Assembly (NCBI GenBank): GCA_035627375.1
Contig: DASPLX010000061.1
Coordinates: 1 to 64,000, forward strand
DNA from: DASPLX01 sp035627375
GTDB lineage: Bacteria > Pseudomonadota > Gammaproteobacteria > Burkholderiales > Burkholderiaceae_D
Direction of reading: 5' to 3'
Length of the DNA stretch: 64,000 bases
Shown: piece by piece, positions 1 to 8,365 of the stretch
How the letters are laid out: each line of letters opens with the position of its first letter
How positions within the stretch are numbered: position 1 is the stretch's first letter
Notes under the pieces: generated by a model
What the model was told of the DNA's origin: nothing
Databases searched by the model: none
What the model saw: only the letters and a program-made list of their open reading frames with translations
Made by a program: the position numbers and the translations under genes

Positions 1-228
1 GTCAACGCCGCCAGTCCGGCGCTTCGCCCACCACGCCTCATCAAAGTCTTCGAGACGTTCTACGAATACCTGCCCGGCGCTCCCCAGCCTGAACTGGTCC
101 GGACGCCGTTCATCCTCTTGCACGGTCATTGGCTCACAGGGCCCGGTTTCCACGCCGGGCAGTTGGCCGATATCCACGTCAAGGACCGCATCATCACCCT
201 CAGCACGAGGAAGCTTCCCCAGCTTTGA
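1..228 (+). CDS. SymE-like type I toxin family protein, 5'-truncated by the window edge
   Basis: An open frame runs from the first base to a TGA and has no start codon inside the window, so the gene begins upstream. The 75 visible residues end in a stretch containing PFILLHGHWL and then GFHAGQ and a short beta-rich tail. This matches the conserved core of SymE-family proteins (PFIRLxGxWLxxAGFxxGxxVxVxV), which have an AbrB/SpoVT-like fold. In E. coli SymE is an SOS-induced toxin repressed by an antisense RNA. Many SymE-like proteins in Burkholderiales are uncharacterised, so toxicity here is only inferred. The antisense RNA cannot be assessed because the 5' end is missing. Confidence 0.7.
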   Translation, partial: VNAASPALRPPRLIKVFETFYEYLPGAPQPELVRTPFILLHGHWLTGPGFHAGQLADIHVKDRIITLSTRKLPQL

Positions 229-278
229 TCGCCTGTCGGAAACCGGTGCTTCATAGCGGCCGGTACTGAAGTCTTCCC

Positions 279-322
279 AAAAAAGAGAATCCCCGCCAGG
301 CCAAGAAGGCCGGGACGGGGAT
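279..322 (-). terminator. Rho-independent terminator of the LysR gene
   Basis: Read on the minus strand, a GC-rich hairpin (outer arms ATCCCCG/CGGGGAT at 316-322 and 289-295, inner GGCC pairs) is followed by a T-run of six at 284-279. It lies about 45 nt past the stop of the LysR gene, in the right orientation to end that transcript. Confidence 0.65.
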
Positions 323-366
323 CGTGGAGCAACTAAAAAACGTCTTGACCGGAAAGCGCGGAAGCT

Positions 367-1269
367 CTACCGCTGCGGGCGAATCGCCGGCAGCGCGCCG
401 AGCGCCTCGACCGCATGATCGAGAAACGCCCGCACCTTCGGCGCCATGAAGCGCGCGCTCGGCACGATCAGGCTGACCGGCAGCGCGGCCAGTTCGAACT
501 CCGGCAACAGGCGCACCAGCGTTCCCTCCGCCAACTCGTCGGCGACCTGGTAGGACAAGACATAGGCGATGCCGCGTCCTTCCTTCGCGGCCAGCAGCAC
601 GGCATCGACTTCATTGACCGTCAGGCGCGGATTCAATGGCACCACGCGCTCGCGTCCGCCATGCCGGAAACGCCACTCGGGCGGGCCGGACAGGGTCGAC
701 GTGAAAATCATGTCGTGCTGCGCCAGGCTGTCGAGCGAATCGGGCGTGCCGCGACGCGCCAGGTAAGCCGGGCTGGCCACCAGGATGCGTCTAACCTCGC
801 CGACGCGGCGCGCCACCATGCTGGCGTCGGCCAGCGGCCCGATCCTGAGCGCGACGTCGAGTCCCTCGTCGATCAGGTCCAGGTTGCAGTTGTTGAGCAC
901 CAGTTCGACCTGCATCGCCGGATGGCGGTCGAGAAAAGCATTGACCACCGGCGCGACATGCCGCCGGCCGAACACGATCGGCGCCGTGACCCGCAGCTTG
1001 CCGCGCAAGGGCGCCGTCGGGTCTTCCCGGACCGCATCCTCGTATTGGAGCAGCAGCAGCCGCCCCGCCTCGGCCAGCCGCTTGCCGGCTTCGGTCGGCG
1101 CCAGCCGGCGCGTGGTGCGCTCGATCAGGCGCGTGCCGATGCGGCTTTCGAGCGCGCTTAAGGCGCGCGTGACGGCCGGCGGCGAGCGGACGAGCTTGCG
1201 CGCCGCGCCGGCCAGGCTGCCGGTATCGAGCACCGCCAGGAAGATTTCGATTTCGTCGAGCCGGTCCAT
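367..1269 (-). CDS. LysR-family transcriptional regulator
   Basis: This 300-residue protein has the usual LysR length. An N-terminal winged HTH (residues about 3-60, with DRLDEIEIFLAVLDTGSLAGAARKL and a recognition-helix region ending RLIERTTR) is followed by a periplasmic-binding-protein-like effector domain from about 88. It probably controls the divergent GST gene, the classic LysR arrangement. An inverted repeat in the shared promoter region (1284-1301) is a candidate binding site. The inducer is unknown. A Rho-independent terminator follows the gene. Confidence 0.9.
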   Translation of the reverse strand: MDRLDEIEIFLAVLDTGSLAGAARKLVRSPPAVTRALSALESRIGTRLIERTTRRLAPTEAGKRLAEAGRLLLLQYEDAVREDPTAPLRGKLRVTAPIVFGRRHVAPVVNAFLDRHPAMQVELVLNNCNLDLIDEGLDVALRIGPLADASMVARRVGEVRRILVASPAYLARRGTPDSLDSLAQHDMIFTSTLSGPPEWRFRHGGRERVVPLNPRLTVNEVDAVLLAAKEGRGIAYVLSYQVADELAEGTLVRLLPEFELAALPVSLIVPSARFMAPKVRAFLDHAVEALGALPAIRPQR

Positions 1270-1283
1270 GTGGATCGTTTCAA

Positions 1284-1301
1284 AATTCGGAATAATGAAT
1301 T
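1284..1301. promoter_or_regulatory. candidate LysR operator in the LysR/GST intergenic region
   Basis: An AATTC-N8-GAATT inverted repeat lies 15 nt upstream of the LysR start and about 86 nt upstream of the GST start. LysR regulators typically bind dyads of the T-N11-A type in such divergent promoters. A second perfect palindrome, ACCAATTGGT, is at 1321-1330. Binding is inferred only from position and symmetry. Confidence 0.4.
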
Positions 1302-1386
1302 TCAGTTTCCGCTAATTTACACCAATTGGTGGAATGCCTAAGATGCCTGCATGCCGATTTCGCCTGGACTAGCCTGGATCTACATC

Positions 1387-2013
1387 ATGAACAAACCTTC
1401 TTTGACGCTTTATGGAATGAAACTGTCCGGCCACTGCCATCGGGTCGAGATGCTGCTGCGCATGCTGGAACTTCCCTTCGATTTCGTCGAAGCGCCGGCG
1501 GCGGTACGCGCCACTCCCGAATTCCGCGCGCTCAATCCGCTCGGCCAGATTCCCGTGCTGACCGACGGCGAGCTGGTGTTGTGCGACAGCGCCGCCATCA
1601 TGGTGTACCTGGTCAAGCGCTATGCGCCCGCCAGCGATTGGTTGCCGGCCGATGCGCTGCGCGCGGCCGCAACCCAGCGCTGGCTCGCGGTCGCGGCCGG
1701 GGAGGTCAAGTACGGTCCCGCCACCGCGCGCCTGGTGAGCTTGTGGAACGCGCCGGGCGACCTGGCCGAGGCGCGGGCGATCGCCGGCAAATTGCTGCGC
1801 TTCATGGACGAGCACCTGGCCGGCCGCCGCTACCTGGTCGACGGCGACACGCCGACGCTGGCCGATCTCGCCTGCTACTCCTACATCGCCCATGCCCCGG
1901 AAGGCGGAATCGCGCTCGAACCCTATCCGGCCGTGCGCGCCTGGCTGGAGCGGGTCGAGGCCTTGCCGAATTTCACGGCGATGCCGCGTTCGGCGCCGAA
2001 GGCGGCGGCATGA
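1387..2013 (+). CDS. glutathione S-transferase family protein
   Basis: The 208-residue protein has a thioredoxin-fold N-terminal domain opening LTLYGMKLSGHCHRVEMLL, with the glutathione-contact motif QIPVLTDGELVLCDSAAI around residues 55-74. An all-helical C-terminal domain follows, with the GST capping motif PTLADLACYSY. I chose the ATG at 1387; an in-frame ATG at 1351 would add 12 residues that do not fit the family. The gene overlaps the next start by ATGA, so the two are translationally coupled. Substrate is unknown. The divergent LysR gene probably regulates it. Confidence 0.9.
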   Translation: MNKPSLTLYGMKLSGHCHRVEMLLRMLELPFDFVEAPAAVRATPEFRALNPLGQIPVLTDGELVLCDSAAIMVYLVKRYAPASDWLPADALRAAATQRWLAVAAGEVKYGPATARLVSLWNAPGDLAEARAIAGKLLRFMDEHLAGRRYLVDGDTPTLADLACYSYIAHAPEGGIALEPYPAVRAWLERVEALPNFTAMPRSAPKAAA

Positions 2014-2945
2014 GCGCGGGGTCCGACGCGGGCCGTCCGGCTCCGGGTCCGCTTCATCAAGGCGCGTTTCATGCCGGTGAGTTGCGCGCGCATCTGCTGG
2101 CCGGCGGCGGCGCGCCCGGCGCGGCGATCCGCGACTTCATGCCCGACCAGCATCGCGACTTCTTCGCGCTGCTGCGCTTCATGCTGCTGGGGACGATCGA
2201 TTCCGAGGGCTTTCCCGCCGCCACGGTGGTGAGCGGTCCGGCCGGCTTCGTGGCGAGCCCCGATCCGCGCAGCTTGCGCATCCGGGCGGCGGCGGACGAC
2301 GGCGATCCGGTGCGGCGGCTGCTGCACGCGGGAAGCGCGGTGGGATTGCTGGGCATCGATTTCGGCACGCGGCGGCGCAATCGCGCCAACGGCGTCGTCG
2401 CGGCGCTCGATGCCGACGCCATGTCGATCGCGGTGCGCCAGTCGTTCGGCAACTGCCCGAAATACATCCGCCTGCGGGAATTGGACGACGCGCCTGCGGA
2501 GGCGGCCGCCGCGCCGGCTTCCGCGAGCGCCGTCGCGTTGCACGGACTCGATGCCGCGGCGCGCGCGGCGATCGCGGCGGCGGAGACGTTTTTCGTCGCC
2601 AGCTCCTCCGGCGCCGAGGCCGGCGCGGCGGGCGGCGTCGATGTCTCGCATCGCGGCGGCGCGCCGGGTTTCGTCGAGCTCGACGGCGATACGCTGACGA
2701 TTCCCGATTACAGCGGCAACCGCTATTTCAATACGCTCGGCAACCTGTTGCTCGAGCCGCGCGCCGCGCTGCTGTTCATCGATTTCTCGAACGGCGATTT
2801 GCTGCACTTGCAAGGCCGGACCGAGATTCGCTGGAACGCCGATGAGGCGGCGCACCTGCCCGGCGCCTTGCGGCTGTGGCGGTTTCATGTCGAGCGCGGA
2901 TGGCGCAGGCGGCAGGCGCTGCCGCTGCGCTGGACACCGGTTTGA
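2010..2945 (+). CDS. pyridoxamine 5'-phosphate oxidase family (FMN-binding split-barrel) protein
   Basis: This protein of 311 residues has two split-barrel-like halves. The first (about 45-165) contains MPDQHRDFFALLRFMLLGTID and NCPKYIRLREL; the second (about 190-300) contains FVELDGDTLTIPDYSGNRYF and LLFIDFSNGDLLHLQG. The latter is characteristic of PNPO-like flavoproteins of the COG3576 type. The substrate is unknown; members of this group are not true pyridoxine oxidases. The start overlaps the GST stop (ATGA). A perfect 13-bp hairpin follows the stop. The pair looks like a small detoxification operon. Confidence 0.8.
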   Translation: MSAGSDAGRPAPGPLHQGAFHAGELRAHLLAGGGAPGAAIRDFMPDQHRDFFALLRFMLLGTIDSEGFPAATVVSGPAGFVASPDPRSLRIRAAADDGDPVRRLLHAGSAVGLLGIDFGTRRRNRANGVVAALDADAMSIAVRQSFGNCPKYIRLRELDDAPAEAAAAPASASAVALHGLDAAARAAIAAAETFFVASSSGAEAGAAGGVDVSHRGGAPGFVELDGDTLTIPDYSGNRYFNTLGNLLLEPRAALLFIDFSNGDLLHLQGRTEIRWNADEAAHLPGALRLWRFHVERGWRRRQALPLRWTPV

Positions 2946-2948
2946 ACC

Positions 2949-2983
2949 GCGGCGCAGGGTAACCGTGCGCTACCCTGCGCCGC
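2949..2983. terminator. bidirectional hairpin between convergent genes
   Basis: A perfect 13-bp stem (GCGGCGCAGGGTA at 2949-2961 and its complement at 2971-2983) with a 9-nt loop sits between two convergent stop codons. It has no clear U-tract on either strand, so it is a likely transcription barrier or RNA 3' end rather than a textbook terminator. Confidence 0.5.
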
Positions 2984-2991
2984 TCCGGCGC

Positions 2992-3264
2992 TTATTTCAT
3001 GGTGCGGTTGAGATCGCAGTACGGATCGAAATTCTTCGCCTTCGGATCGTTCGAGCAGTTTTCCTTGACCGGCTTGCGCGCGGTATTCGACGTGTTCCTG
3101 CTGTCCGCCGGCGGCTTGCCGGTCTTGGGATCGATCGCGGGTTTGGCGTACGGATCTTCGTAGGCCGGCTTGACGGTATTCTGCGCCGATGCGGCGCCCG
3201 GCAACAGCAGCGCCGCGGCGGCGGCGGTCAACACCAGCTTGAGGAAAACGGTTTTCGATTGCAT
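2992..3264 (-). CDS. small exported protein of unknown function
   Basis: The 90-residue product starts at the ATG at 3264, preceded by GGAGG at good spacing. It has a signal peptide (MQSKTVFLKLVLTAAAAALL, cleavage near GAASA-QN, residue about 28). The mature part is polar, rich in Pro, Lys, Asp and Asn, with two cysteines (in KENCSNDP and DPYCDLN) that could form a disulfide. No enzymatic motif is visible and I do not recognise the family. It is probably periplasmic. It lies just downstream of the giant exported protein on the same strand. Confidence 0.75.
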   Translation of the reverse strand: MQSKTVFLKLVLTAAAAALLLPGAASAQNTVKPAYEDPYAKPAIDPKTGKPPADSRNTSNTARKPVKENCSNDPKAKNFDPYCDLNRTMK

Positions 3265-3392
3265 GGCAATGCCTCCTGTGAGTGAGTCGTCGTGTTGCGA
3301 TCGGCGGTTCGCGACGTGGTGCGCGCGAACCGATTCTTTCCATTCGTCGCCGGCGGCACGAACATGAATCATGACGGCGGGATGATGCGGCC

Positions 3393-6300
3393 TCATTTCC
3401 GCCCTCCGGAGACGCCGCGGTCGGATGCCGCGCCGGCGGTGCCGGCCGGCGGCGGGCAGCTCAGCACCGCGATCTTGCCGCTGGCTTCGCCGCGCACGAT
3501 GCCTTCATGGACGCGGCCGTCGCCGCTGCCGGCGCAGCTCCAGCGATAGACATAATCCTTGTAGCAACCGACGGCCGGATCGCCGATCGCGCGATGGTCG
3601 ATGCGGTAGTCGCAGCGCTGGCCGCCGCCCTGGCCGCAGGCGCCGGCCAGATGCGCGGTGACATTGGAGGGCGTCCTGCAGTTCGGGCCGTAGACGGCGC
3701 TGTGCACGTTGATGCGGCCGGACGGCGGCGGGCTCGCGCGCGCCGGCGCCGGGGCGGCGAGATCGTCGGCCCGGCGGCGGCCCTGGTAAGCCGCGGCGAG
3801 ATCGTTCATCCATGCCGGCGGGGCATAGAGATCGTCGGCGTTGCCGTGGCGCGCGCCGGTCCCGGCCTCGGTCGCCGGCCGCTGCGGCCGGGGCGCCGGC
3901 GTCGGCGCCGCCGCGGAAGCCTGCGTTCCGGTACGCAGCATCAAGGCCTTCTCGCCGGCCGTCAATTCGAGTTCCCGCGCCGGCGCGGATTTGGGGCGAT
4001 CGACGTTGTAGTCATAGAGGCGCAGCAGATGGCTGCCGGTCAGGCGCACCCGGCCCTCGTACACCTGCACCTGCGTGCCGCGCTCGTCGCGCTCGACGCG
4101 ATAGCGGGTGTGCGGCGACTGCACCGTGCCTTCGCCGGTCGTGACGATGACGTCGTCGTAGCCCGGCAAGTCTGACCGGCGGCTGACGTCGACCGAGCCG
4201 CGCCGCAATTCGAACGCTTGCTTGCCGCCCTGGGCCGGACCGATCGTGACATGCGAATTCTCGGCGACGGTCACGGCCGTGTTTTGCGGCGTCTTGAGCG
4301 CGAGATGCGAGCCGCGTCCCGTCACGACCGATGCGCCGCTGCGCAAATCGTCGCCGCGCCGCAAGGGCCGCGCCTGCGCCGGATCGTTCAGGTAGAAGCT
4401 CACGTCGCCGCTGAGCATTTCCAACAGCAGCAGGCCGGCGGCCAGCGGTTCCTTCTGCGCCGCCTTGCCCGGGCAGCCGAAGGTGAGGTGCCACTTCGTC
4501 GACTCCGAGGCCTGGCGGCAGGAAGGATGCACCGAGATCGTGACGCGGTCGCTGGCGCCGGAGAGCGGCAGCGGAATCCGGCCGGTGCGGCTGACGCAGC
4601 CGGTATAGGCGATCGTCTGGCCGCCGTACTGGATCACCATGCGGTCCGGCACCGATTCCATGTCGTAGCTGAACTCGGCGGTGCCGGCCGCCCAGCCGAC
4701 GTTCACGACGACGGTTTGCGGCGGATTGCCGCCCGAGCGCGTCGTGGTGTCGCAGGCGACGACGAGCGGTTCGGCTGCCTTGTCCGGCATGCAGCCGTTG
4801 CGGGCGTCGTTGACCTTGTAGCCTTTCTCGCATTGGCAGACGTTCTTCTGCTTTTCCGCGTTCCATACCGGCACGGCGTTGGCCGGGCAATTGGCCGGCG
4901 CCGCCGAGGCCGAGGCGCCCTGGCAGCTGTCGGCCTTGCGCAGCAAGGGCTCGTTCAGGTCGAGCGCGGACAAGACCCAGTTCGCGGCGCTCTCCAGCGC
5001 ATCGAGGTCGGCCGCGGAGGCCGCGATGCGCCCGCAATGGGCGACGGCGTCGTGCGCGGCGGCATGGAGGTCGGCGCCGCCGCCGTATAGGTTTTCCGCG
5101 CCCAGCGCCATGCGCAACGCGGCGCCCGGATCGGGATCGCCGAACCGGCAGAGACTGGTTTCCGGGGTTTCGGCCAGGCGGCTGCGGAAGGCGTTGAGGT
5201 TGAAGCGCGCCTCGTCGAATTCCTGCCGGTAGGCCGGCGACGGCGCCTGGTTCGGCAGCAGGAAGGCGAGCCGCTCGATGTACTTGGCGAGCGCAGCGCG
5301 GTCGGCCGTGTATTGCGCGTTCGCCGCCTGCATCTTGTCGCGGCCGGCGAGGGCGGCCGCCGCCAGTTCGCGCATGCGCGCATGATTGGCGCGCAGAGCG
5401 TCGCGGTGTTCCTCGAGCGCGGGGAGATTGCCGCGCAGGCTGCCGATCTCGGTCCGGATCGCCTGCAGGCGGTTGTTCCTGCCGCGCGCGATGCCGGCAT
5501 CGGTTTGCAGGCGCGTCGCCAGGTCGCGGCTTTCGCGATACAGCTCGCGGATGCGGTCGGCGTCGGCCCGGCTCTTGCAGGATCGCGCCGCCGCGTTGGC
5601 GGCGTCGAGCTTGCCGATCGCTTCGGCCTCGGCCTGCTGGCCCTTCAGCGCCAGGTCGGCGATCGCGGTCGCGATTTCGTGCGCTTCGTCGCATTGCGCG
5701 GTCGCGCGCTTGACCGCGGGCGCCCACGCCTGCAGCCGCGCCATGCGGGTCCGCGAATCCTGATCGAGGCTCATGATGGTTTGCGCCTGGGCCTCGATCT
5801 GACCGCACGACGCCAGCGTCGCCGTGCGCAGCGCCTCCAGCTTGCCGAAGTCTTGCCGCACCTTGTGGACCATGCGCTGGAAGCCGATCAGCAATTCCTT
5901 CTGCTGCTGGCGCAGCCGTTCCTCGGCGGCGGTCGCCGGCGCGTCGGCCCAGCGCTTGCCGCCGTGATAGACGCCATACACCGCCAGCGGCAGGCCGGCG
6001 GCGGCCAGGCCGACGCCGACGGCGCTGACGGTGCCCGAAGTGATGCCGAGCGCCGCCAGCGTTTCCGCCGCCACCGCGCCTTCGGCGGTCAGCGCTCCCA
6101 TGGTTTGAAACGCGACGGCGCCGGCGCCGGTCAGCGTCGCGATGCCGCTCGCGGCCAAGGCCAGTTCCTTGTCGCATTCGGCCTTGCGCTTGCCTTCGTC
6201 GGCGCAGGCCTGGTAATTGATGTAGATGTCGAGCACCGCCAGCGCCATGCCGGCGTGGCCGGCGGCTTCGGCCCCGGCCTTGAACGCCTTGCCGGGCGTG

Positions 6301-7808
6301 CTCGCGGCGGCCGGCGTGCCGTTCCTGGCGGCGGGAACCTCCTTGACGGCGCCGGCCTCCCGCGGCGCGTTCCCGGCTTTTCCTGGTGTTTGCTCCGGTG
6401 CATTCGGCTTGGCTTGCTGGTCCGACTGCCAGGGCCCGTATTCGCCGCGCTTCATCCGCTCGAGCTCCATCCGCTCCTGAACGTTGTGCCCGACGACGTC
6501 GCCGGTCATCGGCCCCTTGGCCGCCGGCGCGCGCAATTGCTGCGCTTCCTCCACCAGGGCCGCGCTCTTGCGGATCAGGGATTCCGGCGTTTCGCCCATG
6601 TCCTTGAGACGGGTCCGCGCTTCCCAGGGGTTCAGCTCGCCGCGCTCGACTTGCTCCAGGATGCGCGCCGCATGCTGGATGAAATCGGGGACCTTGCCGC
6701 CGGCCGCTTCCACCCTTGGCTGGATCTGGCGGCCGTATTGCTTGCCGAACTGGCGCATCTGTTCGAGCCAATGGCCTTGCGCATCCAGCAGGTGCTGTTC
6801 GGCCAGCTGCAATTTGCCGGCCGCCTCGCGCCGCGCGAGCCGGGCGCCGTCGGCATCGCCGGCGCGTTCAGCCTTGGCGGCCTTCTCGGTCAGCCGGCGC
6901 GCCTCGCTTTCGAGCGCGGCGGCGTCTTCCTCCGCCTGCAGCGCCCGGTCGCGCGGCAGATTGCTCTTGACTTCGATGGCGTTGGAGATCTGGGACGAGT
7001 CGCGCAGGCGCTGGCCCTTGTCGCCGGTGATGATTTCCGCGCCTTCGGTGTTGGCGCCGCCATAGGCCTCGACGCCGCGCGAATTGATGACTTCCACCGC
7101 CTGCCGGTGGGCGAAGCGGTCTGCGTTGTTCGGTTCGCCCGGGAGGCGCCTGCCGGCGCGGCGACCGGTCGCCGCTTCGTAATAGGCATCATGCACGATC
7201 TCGCGCACGTCCGCGACCGCGACATCCTTGCCGTGCACCCGGACTGTCACATCCCAGTCCTGGCCGACCTTGATCGCGCTGGAAGGATTGGTGGCTTCGA
7301 AGAACGTGACGTCCTCGGGATGCACGTTGAATTTCCTGGCGACCTCCTGCCTCACCTTGGCCTTGGTGCTTTCCTGCACGCCGCCGAGCACCTCGTTCAG
7401 GCGCGCCTTCACGCCGTCGGCGTTGCCCTGGTTGAGACGGGCCACGGCGATCGGATCGCTCTGCAGCGCCAGGCCAGCGTCGCGGATCTCGATCTTGCTG
7501 CCGTATTGCAGCGTCTTCTCGAACCGCGAGATGCGTTGGTCGGCGCGCTCGACGGCGGCTTGCCAGCGCCGCTCTGGGGAGGATGCGCTGCCGATCGCCG
7601 GCGCTTGCTCCGCCGAACCGGTTAATTCCTTGAGCCAGTCGCCGAATCTGTTGCCGAGTCGCTTCAGGTCGGAGATGGGATCGCCCTGGCCGCTACCGGC
7701 GGCGGCCGGCGCGGTATCGGCGCTTTCCGCGCGCGCCGGCGGGGCGGCGAGCAACAGGCAGGCCACCATGGCCGGCGCGCAGCGAAGCGCGATCGCCGCA
7801 AACCTCAT
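3393..7808 (-). CDS. 1471-residue exported protein with coiled coils, FecR-like and Cys-rich lectin-like regions; function unknown
   Basis: I chose the ATG at 7808, which has AAGGA upstream and opens a clear signal peptide (MRFAAIALRCAPAMVACLLL, cleavage near residue 27). An N-terminal globular part (about 30-300) follows, then a helical charged region (300-430), a Pro/Ala-rich linker, and hydrophobic segments at about 515-535, 548-570 and 583-614. A long coiled-coil region (625-900) precedes an EGF-like Cys cluster with CQCEKGYKV near 990. A FecR-like beta region spans about 1120-1270 (GDDLRSGASVVTGRGSHLAL, VYEGRVRLTG). The C-terminal Cys-rich module (about 1365-1425) has YGPNC, GDPAVGCYKDY and a final WSC, a pattern like SUEL/rhamnose-binding lectin domains. 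The signal peptide and repeats are visible; lectin and FecR assignments rest on motif resemblance. It is probably periplasmic or outer-surface. Confidence 0.75.
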   Translation of the reverse strand: MRFAAIALRCAPAMVACLLLAAPPARAESADTAPAAAGSGQGDPISDLKRLGNRFGDWLKELTGSAEQAPAIGSASSPERRWQAAVERADQRISRFEKTLQYGSKIEIRDAGLALQSDPIAVARLNQGNADGVKARLNEVLGGVQESTKAKVRQEVARKFNVHPEDVTFFEATNPSSAIKVGQDWDVTVRVHGKDVAVADVREIVHDAYYEAATGRRAGRRLPGEPNNADRFAHRQAVEVINSRGVEAYGGANTEGAEIITGDKGQRLRDSSQISNAIEVKSNLPRDRALQAEEDAAALESEARRLTEKAAKAERAGDADGARLARREAAGKLQLAEQHLLDAQGHWLEQMRQFGKQYGRQIQPRVEAAGGKVPDFIQHAARILEQVERGELNPWEARTRLKDMGETPESLIRKSAALVEEAQQLRAPAAKGPMTGDVVGHNVQERMELERMKRGEYGPWQSDQQAKPNAPEQTPGKAGNAPREAGAVKEVPAARNGTPAAASTPGKAFKAGAEAAGHAGMALAVLDIYINYQACADEGKRKAECDKELALAASGIATLTGAGAVAFQTMGALTAEGAVAAETLAALGITSGTVSAVGVGLAAAGLPLAVYGVYHGGKRWADAPATAAEERLRQQQKELLIGFQRMVHKVRQDFGKLEALRTATLASCGQIEAQAQTIMSLDQDSRTRMARLQAWAPAVKRATAQCDEAHEIATAIADLALKGQQAEAEAIGKLDAANAAARSCKSRADADRIRELYRESRDLATRLQTDAGIARGRNNRLQAIRTEIGSLRGNLPALEEHRDALRANHARMRELAAAALAGRDKMQAANAQYTADRAALAKYIERLAFLLPNQAPSPAYRQEFDEARFNLNAFRSRLAETPETSLCRFGDPDPGAALRMALGAENLYGGGADLHAAAHDAVAHCGRIAASAADLDALESAANWVLSALDLNEPLLRKADSCQGASASAAPANCPANAVPVWNAEKQKNVCQCEKGYKVNDARNGCMPDKAAEPLVVACDTTTRSGGNPPQTVVVNVGWAAGTAEFSYDMESVPDRMVIQYGGQTIAYTGCVSRTGRIPLPLSGASDRVTISVHPSCRQASESTKWHLTFGCPGKAAQKEPLAAGLLLLEMLSGDVSFYLNDPAQARPLRRGDDLRSGASVVTGRGSHLALKTPQNTAVTVAENSHVTIGPAQGGKQAFELRRGSVDVSRRSDLPGYDDVIVTTGEGTVQSPHTRYRVERDERGTQVQVYEGRVRLTGSHLLRLYDYNVDRPKSAPARELELTAGEKALMLRTGTQASAAAPTPAPRPQRPATEAGTGARHGNADDLYAPPAWMNDLAAAYQGRRRADDLAAPAPARASPPPSGRINVHSAVYGPNCRTPSNVTAHLAGACGQGGGQRCDYRIDHRAIGDPAVGCYKDYVYRWSCAGSGDGRVHEGIVRGEASGKIAVLSCPPPAGTAGAASDRGVSGGRK

Positions 7809-7834
7809 GGCGGTCCTTTTTCCGGGCATTTCGG

Positions 7835-8032
7835 TCAGCTGGCCGCGGACGCGCGGCGCGGTCCGTGCAACAGGAGGCCGATCCGCTTGCGGGTGCCAGG
7901 CGGCGCGCGGTCGCGCGCGAAGAATTGGAAGCAGGGGAGCGGGGCGACCGGCAGCAGCGGACAGGCGCATACCGCCAAGGCAAGCGCGATGGAAGCGTCC
8001 CGCAACCATTCCGGCATGGATCGATCTGCCAT
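7835..8032 (-). CDS. possible small membrane protein upstream of the giant exported protein
   Basis: A 65-codon frame starts at an ATG with GGGAGAG about 6 nt upstream. It has one strongly hydrophobic stretch (about residues 13-38) and a basic C-terminal tail, as expected for a single-pass membrane peptide. It ends 26 nt before the start of the giant gene on the same strand, so it could be the first gene of that operon. There is no recognisable family, and such a GC-rich region opens chance frames easily. The ribosome-binding site is the main support. Confidence 0.35.
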   Translation of the reverse strand: MADRSMPEWLRDASIALALAVCACPLLPVAPLPCFQFFARDRAPPGTRKRIGLLLHGPRRASAAS

Positions 8033-8365
8033 TCGACTCTCCCTGGCTAGGTGCCGCGGCCCGCGTGCGCTACGCAGGCGGACGATTTCATTGTAGGAGT
8101 CTTGCAGATCGGGAACAAGAAATCGCGGCCGGGGGCGGCGCTGTTGTGGCGCGGATGCAAAGCTGCCGCGCGTCCTCGCCGCGGGGAGTGAAGAAAGCCA
8201 TGCTTTTGCGCGAGCTTCGGATTCTTCCGTCGCGGCATGCGCCCGGGCGACTCGGATGGGTTAGACTGATGCCGACCGGCAGGGCGGCCGCGCGAAGGCT
8301 TGCCGGACAATGGGGGGCGCCCGCCAGGCACGGCGACGGCATCTCGGCCCACATGGGGAGACGCG
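8033..8365. other. 333-nt intergenic region between divergent genes
   Basis: This stretch should hold the promoters for the minus-strand small ORF / giant protein and for the plus-strand diguanylate cyclase. I see no convincing sigma-70 hexamer pair, RNA gene or strong inverted repeat. Short open frames crossing it have no ribosome-binding site or family resemblance. Confidence 0.5.

Noticed and set aside
4012..6771. 919-codon minus-strand frame overlapping the giant gene in another frame
   Set aside because: Extremely Arg/Gly-rich translation typical of a shifted frame of high-GC coding DNA.
5313..7625. Long open frame (770 codons) on the plus strand opposite the giant exported protein
   Set aside because: It is an antisense shadow in high-GC DNA. 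The minus-strand frame has a signal peptide, coiled coils and Cys motifs, while the plus frame reads as low-complexity Arg/Gly/Ala sequence without a domain.
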